8,483 bases of DNA, from NCBI GenBank assembly GCA_039819065.1, contig JBCBSS010000218.1, forward strand, positions 1 to 8,483. Direction: 5' to 3'. A model generated the notes under the pieces. The model did no database searches and was not told the DNA's origin. It saw nothing but the letters and a program-made list of their open reading frames with translations. Positions within the stretch are counted from its first letter, which is position 1. Every line of letters starts with the position of its first letter. The stretch is from JBCBSS01 sp039819065. GTDB taxonomy: Bacteria; Bacteroidota; Bacteroidia; Cytophagales; Cyclobacteriaceae. This document shows, piece after piece, positions 1 through 6,420 of this stretch. The translations under genes were made by a program, and so were the position numbers.

Positions 1-3
1 CAG

Positions 4-450
4 GTGGAGGATAATCAGAGTAAAAAAAGCGGATATCTCAACGAGCACCATAGGCTCAGGGTGTCTTTATTGCGCACTTCCTATTGGATCAGGGGGCATT
101 TCAAAAAGTTCTTCGATCAATTTGATCTTACCCAACAACAGTTTAATGTGCTCAGTGTCTTGAGTTCAGAGCACCCCGAGGCACTTACCACCAAAGAAAT
201 CACACGCTGGATGCTCGACCCATATGCGGATACCTCCCGCGTAGTTGATCGGTTAAAGAAGAAAGGGCTAGTACAAAAAACCGTTAATAAGACCGACAAA
301 CGGCTGGTAAAGGTTACAATCACTAAGACGGGGTTGGAATTGGTTCAAACGGTTTTTAATCAATTCGAATCTTTGGACTCACTCACTGATAAGCTCACTC
401 CGGAAGAGATGGAGCAATTTTTTTCTTTGCTCAAGAAGCTAAGAAAGTAA
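4..450 (+). CDS. MarR-family winged-helix transcriptional regulator (start uncertain, possibly 5' partial)
   Basis: This 148-residue protein has the layout of a MarR regulator, a dimeric DNA-binding protein that usually represses nearby genes and often responds to small ligands. Helical N-terminal residues 10-40 fit the dimerisation region. LTQQQFNVLSVL (about 42-53) is the typical first helix of the winged-helix domain. Residues 61-90 (LTTKEITRWM to KKKGLV) form the helix-turn-helix with recognition helix. The wing carries the family-typical D-x-R motif in TDKRLVKVTIT (97-107). The C-terminal helices run from about 110 to 148. The GTG at 4 is the first start codon seen, but the frame is open to the left edge and no ribosome binding site can be judged, so a few N-terminal residues may be missing. 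It converges on the TonB-receptor gene with only 41 bases between stops. The target is unknown; control of the adjacent divergent operons is possible but not shown. Confidence 0.88.
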   Translation: MEDNQSKKSGYLNEHHRLRVSLLRTSYWIRGHFKKFFDQFDLTQQQFNVLSVLSSEHPEALTTKEITRWMLDPYADTSRVVDRLKKKGLVQKTVNKTDKRLVKVTITKTGLELVQTVFNQFESLDSLTDKLTPEEMEQFFSLLKKLRK

Positions 451-468
451 GCAGAAAAATCAGCTAAC

Positions 469-483
469 GGTCAAACACTGACC
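469..483. terminator. weak hairpin between convergent genes, possible terminator
   Basis: GGTCA (469-473) and TGACC (479-483) form a 5-bp perfect stem with loop AACAC in the 41-base gap between the stops of the MarR gene and the TonB-receptor gene. The position suits a bidirectional terminator. The stem is short and no clear T-tract follows on either strand, so support is mainly positional. Confidence 0.3.
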
Positions 484-491
484 AGACTCAC

Positions 492-3113
492 TTAAAACCG
501 TATTCTGACACTTACATTAGGCGTAATACCCAATAAGGGCTTTTCCAATTGGATTAGTCCGACGGTATCTTCGTCGATGTCATCTATGGTGAAAGTCCGG
601 TTAAAGCTGTTCCTGGTATTAAGCAGGTTGAGTATAGAAAGCCCGATTTCTCCTTGAACTTTAGATGTGGTGAGCTTAGGGAATTTGTACCAGGCAGAAA
701 CATCCACTCGGTGGTATATAGGCAATCGGCTGGCGTTGATATCATCGTACTCAATTTCATAGAAAGGCTCGAATTCCTCTTCTTCGCCGGGTTCAGGTTC
801 ATCTATAAATAAGAGCTGGTCGGCGTCGGTGAAGGGGAAGCCAGACTTGAGTGTATAGCCTAATGAAAGCTCATATCTGTTTAAATTAAGCGTTTGAGAA
901 ACCTGCATTTGATGCCTGATATTCAAACTAGAGGTGAAATCAAAAATGTCTAACTCAGGGAGTTCAGCGTTAGAATCCTGGAAGCTGTAGCTCAACCAGG
1001 CGCGATAATGCTTCCATCTTCTTTTAAGGGTAAAGTCTAATCCTAAAATCCTTTCATTACCTACACTGAAACCGAAATCTTCATCTATGCTGGGGCCAAA
1101 ATTTCTGGCGATTTGACCATTTACATTTTTGTTGTAGAGGTCAAGGTCGATTAGCCAGCCTGATTTATCGAACAAAAAACCAATCACCAACTGGTCGTTT
1201 ACTACAAGCGGAACAGACTCCTCTTCATCGGCTACTATCCATTGCTGTTCTATAGCGTTCGAGAAAGTGAACTCAGCTTCCTGCAGCGCGATCAAATACT
1301 GACGGTATTTTCCCCAAGAAGATTTGAATAGCAAATGCTCATTGATCTCATAGGTTAATCTTAATTGTGGGTCTACCGCTACTTCACCCGGTATTCTATA
1401 GTTATTGAGCCTCAGACCTGCTCCTAGCTGAAGTTTGTCTCCGACTTTTCGAGTGTAGTCCGCGAAAAAGCCATGGATGCTACCTCTCGAGTCGATATTC
1501 TCGGTAAAATCTTCCTCTAAAAAGTTGTTCTCAACGATTTGGAAGAAGACATCCAGCCAATTGTACTGATAGCCAAAGGTCAGCACTTGGTTTTCAGTTA
1601 TGGCAAAGTCAGTAGTCAATCTGACTTCCAGGTTATTGAGTGTGTTGAATCGTATACGTTGATCGTTGTCTAGATCGTCCTCTTCGTTACGCGAATTGGT
1701 TAAGGAATACTCCATGTCATAATCTGAGTAGGACGCACTAAGATTGGTTTGCCATTTCGCTCCCCAACGATGATCCCATTGAAAGTTGAAACCCGTGTTA
1801 CTTACATCATGCTCTTGATTAGATGAGTTGATCTCTTCTTCATCGGCAGAGCTAAAATCCAGATCATTCAAAGACCTCATGGCACTGATCTTAAACCTGT
1901 CCTTTCCACTTGGCTCATAAAGCCACTGCAGGTTGATATCTGAAAATGAGAGCTTACTATTAAAGTTAAAGTCTCCATCCGTTAGGTCTAGCTGAATGTC
2001 CTGAGTAATGCTGCCATCAAATAGCTTGTCGCTAATGGCGTTGAATGTGGGAGTCAAGAAAAGGTCATTGAACGACCTGCGACCAGCTAGCATCAGGCTC
2101 ATCTTATCTTTTACAAGTGGAAATTGAGCGTACAAATCAGCATGAGTAAGGTTGATGCTCGATTCTACTTGTACCTCAGGGGCAATCTCGTTTCTGGATT
2201 CTACCAATATCAAAGCCGCGCTGGCACCGCTGTAGTCTACAGGAATGTGATTTTTGTAAATATCTACCCTGCCGATAGAGGAGGGGATAAAGGCCGAAAT
2301 GTTCCCGAAATAGTGCGCAGGTTGGTAGACCGGGATGTTATTCCAGTAGATGAAGGTATTGTCTCTCGAGCTGCCACGTACATTTATCCCGGAAGCGGAC
2401 TCATCATTAGAATTGATGCCAGCTAGAATTTGAGAAGACAACAGTATATCTCTTTCGGATAAGCCGGGTAAAATCTCCATTTCCTGCGGCTTGATGGTGA
2501 TCTTGGAAGCCCGATCATCGGTGGTGATACCGTTATTCAAGTATTCTTTGACCACTACCTCTTGCAATTCCTGTACCTCGGCCCTCAATGCTATTGAAAG
2601 TCGCTTTGACCCGTCGTAATTCGCTACTGCCAGATCATGGGGCAGATATCCGAGATAGGAGAATTCGAGTACGGCATCTAAGGGATTGTCTACTATAATA
2701 TTGAAATCACCTTTCTCATCAGCAACAGAACCTAAGTAGGTGCCTTTTCTTCTAACTGTAGCAAAGGGCAGCGCTTGGCCGGTTTCGGCATCAACTACTT
2801 TTACGCTGACAAATGCTGATTGCGGCTTGATAACCGCTATAAATTTAGCTTCCACCAACTCATACTTTAGTGCATGTGGTTGAAGTACAGCGGTGAGAAA
2901 ATCTGTCAAAGGCTGGTTCTGCGCACTGACACTTGTTCTTTTGCCCTTTAATTCTTGTGGCGAGAAAGCGAAATGCAGATCGTACTCTTTTTCCAGATCT
3001 TTCAACACCTGATTGAGCGGCTTCTCATTCGCTACATAACTTATGGATATTTCCTGACCGAATAGTGTTGTCGATATCAGGAGGAAAGAAATGCCTAAAA
3101 ATGATTTGAGCAT
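492..3113 (-). CDS. TonB-dependent outer-membrane receptor with STN signalling domain (FecA-like transducer)
   Basis: An 873-residue outer-membrane receptor. A signal peptide (about 1-20, MLKSFLGISFLLISTTLFGQ) is followed by an STN domain (about 21-97), the periplasmic module with which FecA-type receptors contact a FecR-type anti-sigma factor. Next come a carboxypeptidase-regulatory-like beta-sandwich (about 102-178, with TGQALPFATVRRKGTYLGSVADEKGDF), a TonB-box-like LQEVVVKE (183-190), a plug domain (about 205-305, with SGINVRGSSRDNTFIYWNNI), and a long beta barrel ending in the aromatic VSVRIRF typical of assembly signals. Several predicted loops are strongly acidic, most obviously around residues 765-790. 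The start codon overlaps the fecR stop by one base, so the two are probably translated together. No SusD partner lies beside it and the length is nearer to siderophore/peptide-type receptors than to SusC. The ligand cannot be read from the sequence. By family knowledge it should both import a ligand and report its presence. Confidence 0.93.
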   Translation of the reverse strand: MLKSFLGISFLLISTTLFGQEISISYVANEKPLNQVLKDLEKEYDLHFAFSPQELKGKRTSVSAQNQPLTDFLTAVLQPHALKYELVEAKFIAVIKPQSAFVSVKVVDAETGQALPFATVRRKGTYLGSVADEKGDFNIIVDNPLDAVLEFSYLGYLPHDLAVANYDGSKRLSIALRAEVQELQEVVVKEYLNNGITTDDRASKITIKPQEMEILPGLSERDILLSSQILAGINSNDESASGINVRGSSRDNTFIYWNNIPVYQPAHYFGNISAFIPSSIGRVDIYKNHIPVDYSGASAALILVESRNEIAPEVQVESSINLTHADLYAQFPLVKDKMSLMLAGRRSFNDLFLTPTFNAISDKLFDGSITQDIQLDLTDGDFNFNSKLSFSDINLQWLYEPSGKDRFKISAMRSLNDLDFSSADEEEINSSNQEHDVSNTGFNFQWDHRWGAKWQTNLSASYSDYDMEYSLTNSRNEEDDLDNDQRIRFNTLNNLEVRLTTDFAITENQVLTFGYQYNWLDVFFQIVENNFLEEDFTENIDSRGSIHGFFADYTRKVGDKLQLGAGLRLNNYRIPGEVAVDPQLRLTYEINEHLLFKSSWGKYRQYLIALQEAEFTFSNAIEQQWIVADEEESVPLVVNDQLVIGFLFDKSGWLIDLDLYNKNVNGQIARNFGPSIDEDFGFSVGNERILGLDFTLKRRWKHYRAWLSYSFQDSNAELPELDIFDFTSSLNIRHQMQVSQTLNLNRYELSLGYTLKSGFPFTDADQLLFIDEPEPGEEEEFEPFYEIEYDDINASRLPIYHRVDVSAWYKFPKLTTSKVQGEIGLSILNLLNTRNSFNRTFTIDDIDEDTVGLIQLEKPLLGITPNVSVRIRF

Positions 3114-4048
3114 TATGGATTCAAGCCTTTCACTATCAGTTTTCGGGTACTGGGATCATAATCGTACGCGATATTCAATGGCTTCAGTACCAATTTTATT
3201 GCCCCTTCTGCGCTGTCATGTGGAAACCCTCCATCATACCTGATCGTGTCCAATGAATTGTCATATTCAACCTCAAGACCAAAAACATTTTGTAGTTCGT
3301 ATAATGCAATTACGAAAGGAACGTCATCTAAATCCGTCACTCCATTAATCCAGGTTGGTGTTTGATCCAATACCAATTTTTCCGACCTGACCAAGTTGCC
3401 CTGTTCTAACCGAACTGTCATACCCGGTGTCAAGTCCTGTGTTAAGTTGGCACTGGATACATTGACTTTTCCAGTATAGCAAATCACATCCAACGTCTTA
3501 CCTCTACTTTTAACATTAAAACTGGTGCCGAGTACCTTCACAGACCCACCAGTAGTTTCTACTGTGAAATTACTTCCTTTCTTCACCTCAAAAAATGCCT
3601 CGCCAACCAACTTCAGTTGCCTGTTTTCTTCCCATGACTTGGGGTTATAGGAAATGGAGGATTTTACGTTGAGGCGAACCTCTGACCCATCAGGAAGCAA
3701 TACAATTTCCTGCTGGCCATAGTCGGTGGATATGGTAGTATCACTAATGCTCAACAGATATGCGATGGTAATAATGAGTATGACCGAAGCAGCAATCACT
3801 GCCCTGAAAGCCGGCCGCATCCAAATCGATTTAGCCTTGGGCTTCGGCGCTTCGGCAATGCGATTTTTGAGCTTACTCAATTCACCTCGGGCATCATACT
3901 CTTTGGTATGAAGGAGTTCAGATGCCCCCATCATGGCCATATAATCTTTGCCCTCAGGAGAAGCCTCAAAGGCCTCCTTTTCTTCAGGGCTAAGCTCTCC
4001 GCTAAGCCACCTGCTTAAAAAAGTATCGTCTTCTTCCCAATGGCTCAT
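3113..4048 (-). CDS. FecR-family anti-sigma factor with C-terminal DUF4974-like domain
   Basis: This 311-residue inner-membrane protein should hold the neighbouring ECF sigma factor inactive and release it when the receptor signals. The cytoplasmic N-terminus (1-76) includes FLSRWLSGELSPEEKEAFE, the usual sigma-binding region with its WLSGELSPEE signature. One transmembrane helix spans about 82-100 (VIAASVILIITIAYLLS). The periplasmic FecR domain (about 106-200) shows the hallmark LPDGSEVRLNVKSSISYN and VLGTSFNVKS. Residues about 240-308 match the Bacteroidota DUF4974 region (DVPFVIALYELQNVFGLEVEYD, then DGGFPHDSAEGAIKLVLKPLNIAY), an STN-like fold suited to meeting the receptor's STN domain. 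It lies 71 bases downstream of the sigma gene, and that gap holds a candidate ECF promoter. Its TAA overlaps the receptor ATG. Confidence 0.93.
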   Translation of the reverse strand: MSHWEEDDTFLSRWLSGELSPEEKEAFEASPEGKDYMAMMGASELLHTKEYDARGELSKLKNRIAEAPKPKAKSIWMRPAFRAVIAASVILIITIAYLLSISDTTISTDYGQQEIVLLPDGSEVRLNVKSSISYNPKSWEENRQLKLVGEAFFEVKKGSNFTVETTGGSVKVLGTSFNVKSRGKTLDVICYTGKVNVSSANLTQDLTPGMTVRLEQGNLVRSEKLVLDQTPTWINGVTDLDDVPFVIALYELQNVFGLEVEYDNSLDTIRYDGGFPHDSAEGAIKLVLKPLNIAYDYDPSTRKLIVKGLNP

Positions 4049-4071
4049 AATTCTCTAATTCATTTGTATAT

Positions 4072-4114
4072 ACCTGCGTTTGAACAATACCCTACCCTCA
4101 GATTAAAATATTTT
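4072..4114 (-). promoter_or_regulatory. candidate ECF-sigma promoter upstream of fecR (motif copy B)
   Basis: Reading the minus strand, AAAATATTTT (4114-4105) is followed after 7 bases by GGGTAGGGTA (4097-4088), then TTC at 4084-4082 and GGT at 4074-4072. The decamer ends 39 bases before the fecR start codon. The same arrangement occurs upstream of the divergent transglutaminase gene. The AT block could act like an upstream element and the G-rich decamer like a -35 region. Assignment to the encoded sigma factor is inference from repetition, position and the autoregulation common in FecI/FecR systems. Confidence 0.5.
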
Positions 4115-4119
4115 TGACC

Positions 4120-4635
4120 TCATATCTCTTTGATGATTTTTCTCAACTTCACCAAAGCCTTATGCATACGTTTTTCTACTGCCTTAACGCTCACTTCCAA
4201 TACTTCAGCAATCTCCGTGTATGTCTTTTTATCAATTCTATTCATTAGGAATACTTCTCGTTGACCATCTGGCAACTGCTCAATAGCCAATTTCAATTTA
4301 TCGCTCAGCTCTTTGTATTCCATTTGGTACTCCGGGCCTTCAAGTTCGGTATGGTCAGTTTGCAGTGATAAGTGCTTATCCCTTACCTTATCCTTGTCCA
4401 ATAACTTAAGAAATTGGTTTTGCGCCACTTTGTACAAATAAGCCTTAGCCAGAGGAGGTGTCACGCGCTTACAATTTTGCCAAAGTATATAGAATGACTC
4501 TTGTACGATATCCTCCGCTCGTTCTATATCACGGAATTTGTAAAGCAAGAAATTCCGCAAAGTGGGGGCAAGCTTCATAAACAGTCCTTCATAGACTGAT
4601 TCTTCGCATACATTTTCTGATGATGATTCGCTCAA
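4120..4635 (-). CDS. FecI-like ECF RNA polymerase sigma factor
   Basis: This 171-residue sigma-70 family ECF factor should direct RNA polymerase to a small regulon once released by FecR. Region 2 covers about 16-80: YEGLFMKLAPTLRNFLLYKF, then RDIERAEDIVQESFYILWQN, whose EDIVQESF is the conserved core-binding/-10 recognition segment. Region 4 covers about 115-168: AIEQLPDGQREVFLMNRI, then YTEIAEVLEVSVKAVEKRMH, the helix-turn-helix that reads the -35 element. The length is normal for the family. The start is a TTG at 4635: an in-frame TAA lies only two codons upstream, and the first in-frame ATG (residue 20) would cut into region 2, so TTG is the best choice. It is followed by fecR and the TonB receptor on the same strand. 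No strong promoter was recognised directly upstream. Confidence 0.93.
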   Translation of the reverse strand: MSESSSENVCEESVYEGLFMKLAPTLRNFLLYKFRDIERAEDIVQESFYILWQNCKRVTPPLAKAYLYKVAQNQFLKLLDKDKVRDKHLSLQTDHTELEGPEYQMEYKELSDKLKLAIEQLPDGQREVFLMNRIDKKTYTEIAEVLEVSVKAVEKRMHKALVKLRKIIKEI

Positions 4636-4725
4636 CGGGCCTTAATATAAATGGCTCTAAGATAGCAGTTTAGTTAAAATATTCGAGCGATAGGCGGCTT
4701 ATGATGGTTGTTTGACACTTTATTT

Positions 4726-4738
4726 AGTTGCGTCAACT
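4726..4738. promoter_or_regulatory. 13-base palindrome, possible operator
   Basis: AGTTG (4726-4730) and CAACT (4734-4738) are exact inverted arms around CGT, in the divergent intergenic region about 90 bases from the sigma start and 140 bases from the transglutaminase start. TTG...CAA dyads are common in operators of MarR and other dimeric regulators, but the arms are short and the binding protein is unknown. Confidence 0.3.
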
Positions 4739-4742
4739 GGAC

Positions 4743-4768
4743 CTGAGGAGAGGTCTTCCTTCCTTCAG
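4743..4768. repeat. imperfect inverted repeat in the divergent control region
   Basis: CTGAGGA at 4743-4749 can pair with TCC-T-TCAG ending at 4768, giving about seven pairs with one bulged T and a purine/pyrimidine-rich loop. It could be a transcript hairpin or a protein site. No T-tract follows, so it is not called a terminator. Confidence 0.25.
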
Positions 4769-4783
4769 AGTGAGATGCCTCCA

Positions 4784-4800
4784 TATGTCGACATGACATA
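4784..4800. promoter_or_regulatory. overlapping palindromes around GTCGAC, candidate operator
   Basis: ATGTCGACAT (4785-4794) is a perfect 10-base palindrome. It overlaps a second inverted repeat, TATGTC (4784-4789) with GACATA (4795-4800), so GACAT occurs twice in tandem. The cluster ends 10 bases before the AT block of the candidate ECF promoter for the transglutaminase operon, where an activator or second regulator could bind. The function is inferred from position and symmetry only. Confidence 0.35.
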
Positions 4801-4809
4801 AAGGCACTT

Positions 4810-4855
4810 AAAATATTTTTCCCAGCAGGGGTAGGGTAGCATTCTACCTTCCGGT
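4810..4855 (+). promoter_or_regulatory. candidate ECF-sigma promoter for the transglutaminase operon (motif copy A)
   Basis: AAAATATTTT (4810-4819) is followed after 9 bases by GGGTAGGGTA (4829-4838), then TTC at 4842-4844 and GGT at 4853-4855. The decamer ends 40 bases before the ATG at 4879. The layout matches the copy before fecR, where the decamer ends 39 bases before the ATG and TTC sits at the identical offset. In this copy GGTAG (4835-4839) also forms a 5-bp hairpin with CTACC (4844-4848), which is absent from the fecR copy. I infer that it is the promoter driven by the divergent ECF sigma factor. Confidence 0.5.
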
Positions 4856-4878
4856 TTGTAGTAGTAAATCTTTCGATT

Positions 4879-6420
4879 ATGAATCAAAGCGGATTAATTA
4901 AGTTGGTTTCTATAGTGCTCATAGTGAGCCCCATTATCCTGATAGCCTTCAGAATAAGTGCGAACCAGGATTTTCGGGAGCTCACTCCCGGGCACAAATA
5001 TGTAGTCAATTATCACTTTGAGGTGAGCGGAAATCCCGAGTACCGGTTCCGTACTTTTCTTCCGGTAAACAACCAAAGGCAAACGATTTTCTTTCCAAGC
5101 AATAGCGAAAATGCCAAGTCCACCATTGCTTTAGAAGGAGACAACAAAATCATCCGCTGGAAGGGATTAAGTGATTCTACGCTTACGGTCAAGTATACAT
5201 TTGAGCATCGTGGCAAACCAGTCATTTTCTCAATTGATCCTGCCCTAACTTATGTGCCAAACACGGATCCATCACTGGCTGATTACCTTCGGCCTACATC
5301 CTTAATTCAGTCAGATGATCAGCGTATTCAAGAACTCGCTTATCGCCTGAAGGCGGATCATACCTCAACCGTGGCCATTCTAAAAGCTTTCTTCGACCTT
5401 GTGTTTTCCATTCCCTCTGCTTCAACCAGTCAACTAACAGATGCGTTGATGGCTTTGGAGAATTATGAAGCTTCTTGCAACGGGAAAAGTAGGTTGTTTG
5501 TGGCGTTATGCAGAAGTGTCAATATACCTGCCAGAGTAACCGGAGGGTTGATTCTGGAGGATACCAGGAAAAAGACTTCCCATCTCTGGGCAGAGGTGCT
5601 GGTGTCAGATCAATGGATTCCATTTGATGCGTTGAACGGTCATTTTGCATCCCTCCCCGCCAACTACCTTGAGCTTTACAAAGGAGATGAGTTTTTAATT
5701 ACCAGAAGCGGTAACACTGATTTTAACTACATCTATGAAATTCAAAAGGAGAGAATAAACCATTTTCCTGAGCTTGCCGCTATCAACTTGTGGGAGATTA
5801 TAGACCATGCTAAAATACCGGTTGACCTCCTCCGAATGATTCTTTTGCTACCGTTTGGAGCCCTTCTGGTAGCTATATTCAAGAATGTCATTGGTATAAA
5901 AACGTATGCCGTATTTCTGCCGGTGCTGATCAGTTTGGCACTGATAGAAACAGGGTTGTTACCCGGCCTTGTGCTTTTTAGTGTCATTATCACCGTAGTG
6001 GCCTTGGTAAACTTCCCACTAGAGAAGTGGGGGGTACAACACAATGCCAAAGTGGCCATGATGTTGACCGTAGTGGTGATGTTCGCTTTGCTAGTGGTCA
6101 AAGTGTTGTACCAAACCGAGTGGCTCAATGCCTCAGCACCACTATTCTTTCCTATTATCATTCTAACTATAGTCAGTGAAAGGTTTGCCAAGAAAATAGA
6201 AGAAGAGGGGCTGAAACCGGCGGTTGTACTTTATTTATTAACCCTGTTGGTCACTGTGGTGATCTACTTTATTCTCTCCTCTGAGGCCATCCAATACTTC
6301 GTGATCACCTTTCCTGAGATCATCGTGTCAGTGGCCGGCCTTAACCTGATGCTGGGGAAATGGATAGGGTTACGCCTATCTGAATACTACCGATTTCATA
6401 AAGTTATTAACGCAAGATGA
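4879..6420 (+). CDS. transglutaminase-like domain protein with seven C-terminal transmembrane helices
   Basis: A 513-residue inner-membrane protein. An N-terminal membrane segment (about 6-24) leads into a predicted periplasmic part with a beta-rich region (about 35-125) and a transglutaminase-fold domain (about 150-255), followed by roughly seven helices: about 315-334, 340-358, 361-380, 391-410, 419-433, 446-467 and 474-496. The order matches the family called 'inactive transglutaminase fused to seven transmembrane helices', usually found beside an alpha-L-glutamate ligase-like ATP-grasp protein, as here. Unlike that name, a full catalytic triad is visible: Cys200 in YEASCNGKSRLFVALCR, His235 in TSHLWAEV and Asp250 in WIPFDALNG, spaced as in active transglutaminase-like hydrolases. 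It could cleave, transfer or form amide bonds on a peptide-like substrate, or only bind it; the substrate is unknown. The ATG at 4879 lies 40 bases after a candidate ECF promoter, and the stop overlaps the next start. Confidence 0.88.
   Translation: MNQSGLIKLVSIVLIVSPIILIAFRISANQDFRELTPGHKYVVNYHFEVSGNPEYRFRTFLPVNNQRQTIFFPSNSENAKSTIALEGDNKIIRWKGLSDSTLTVKYTFEHRGKPVIFSIDPALTYVPNTDPSLADYLRPTSLIQSDDQRIQELAYRLKADHTSTVAILKAFFDLVFSIPSASTSQLTDALMALENYEASCNGKSRLFVALCRSVNIPARVTGGLILEDTRKKTSHLWAEVLVSDQWIPFDALNGHFASLPANYLELYKGDEFLITRSGNTDFNYIYEIQKERINHFPELAAINLWEIIDHAKIPVDLLRMILLLPFGALLVAIFKNVIGIKTYAVFLPVLISLALIETGLLPGLVLFSVIITVVALVNFPLEKWGVQHNAKVAMMLTVVVMFALLVVKVLYQTEWLNASAPLFFPIIILTIVSERFAKKIEEEGLKPAVVLYLLTLLVTVVIYFILSSEAIQYFVITFPEIIVSVAGLNLMLGKWIGLRLSEYYRFHKVINAR

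Noticed and set aside
2124..2426. 100-codon open frame on the plus strand inside the TonB-receptor gene
   Set aside because: It is antisense to conserved plug and early barrel sequence, with no domain and no start-site support.
492..3113. SusC-type glycan transporter of a polysaccharide utilisation locus
   Set aside because: No SusD-like lipoprotein or glycoside hydrolase is present, and the receptor length and STN-led layout fit a FecA-like transducer better.
4657..4664. TATCTTAG on the minus strand, near the Bacteroidota -7 consensus TAnnTTTG, about 20 bases before the sigma start
   Set aside because: It has one mismatch and no TTTG-like -33 element at the right spacing; too weak to call as a promoter.
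4711..4717. TTTGACA resembling a -33/-35 element upstream of the transglutaminase gene
   Set aside because: No matching -7/-10 hexamer was found at suitable spacing downstream.
5742..6191. 149-codon open frame on the minus strand inside the transglutaminase/7TM gene
   Set aside because: It lies wholly antisense to a well-supported membrane domain, shows no recognisable family, and its composition is what the reverse complement of hydrophobic codons gives.
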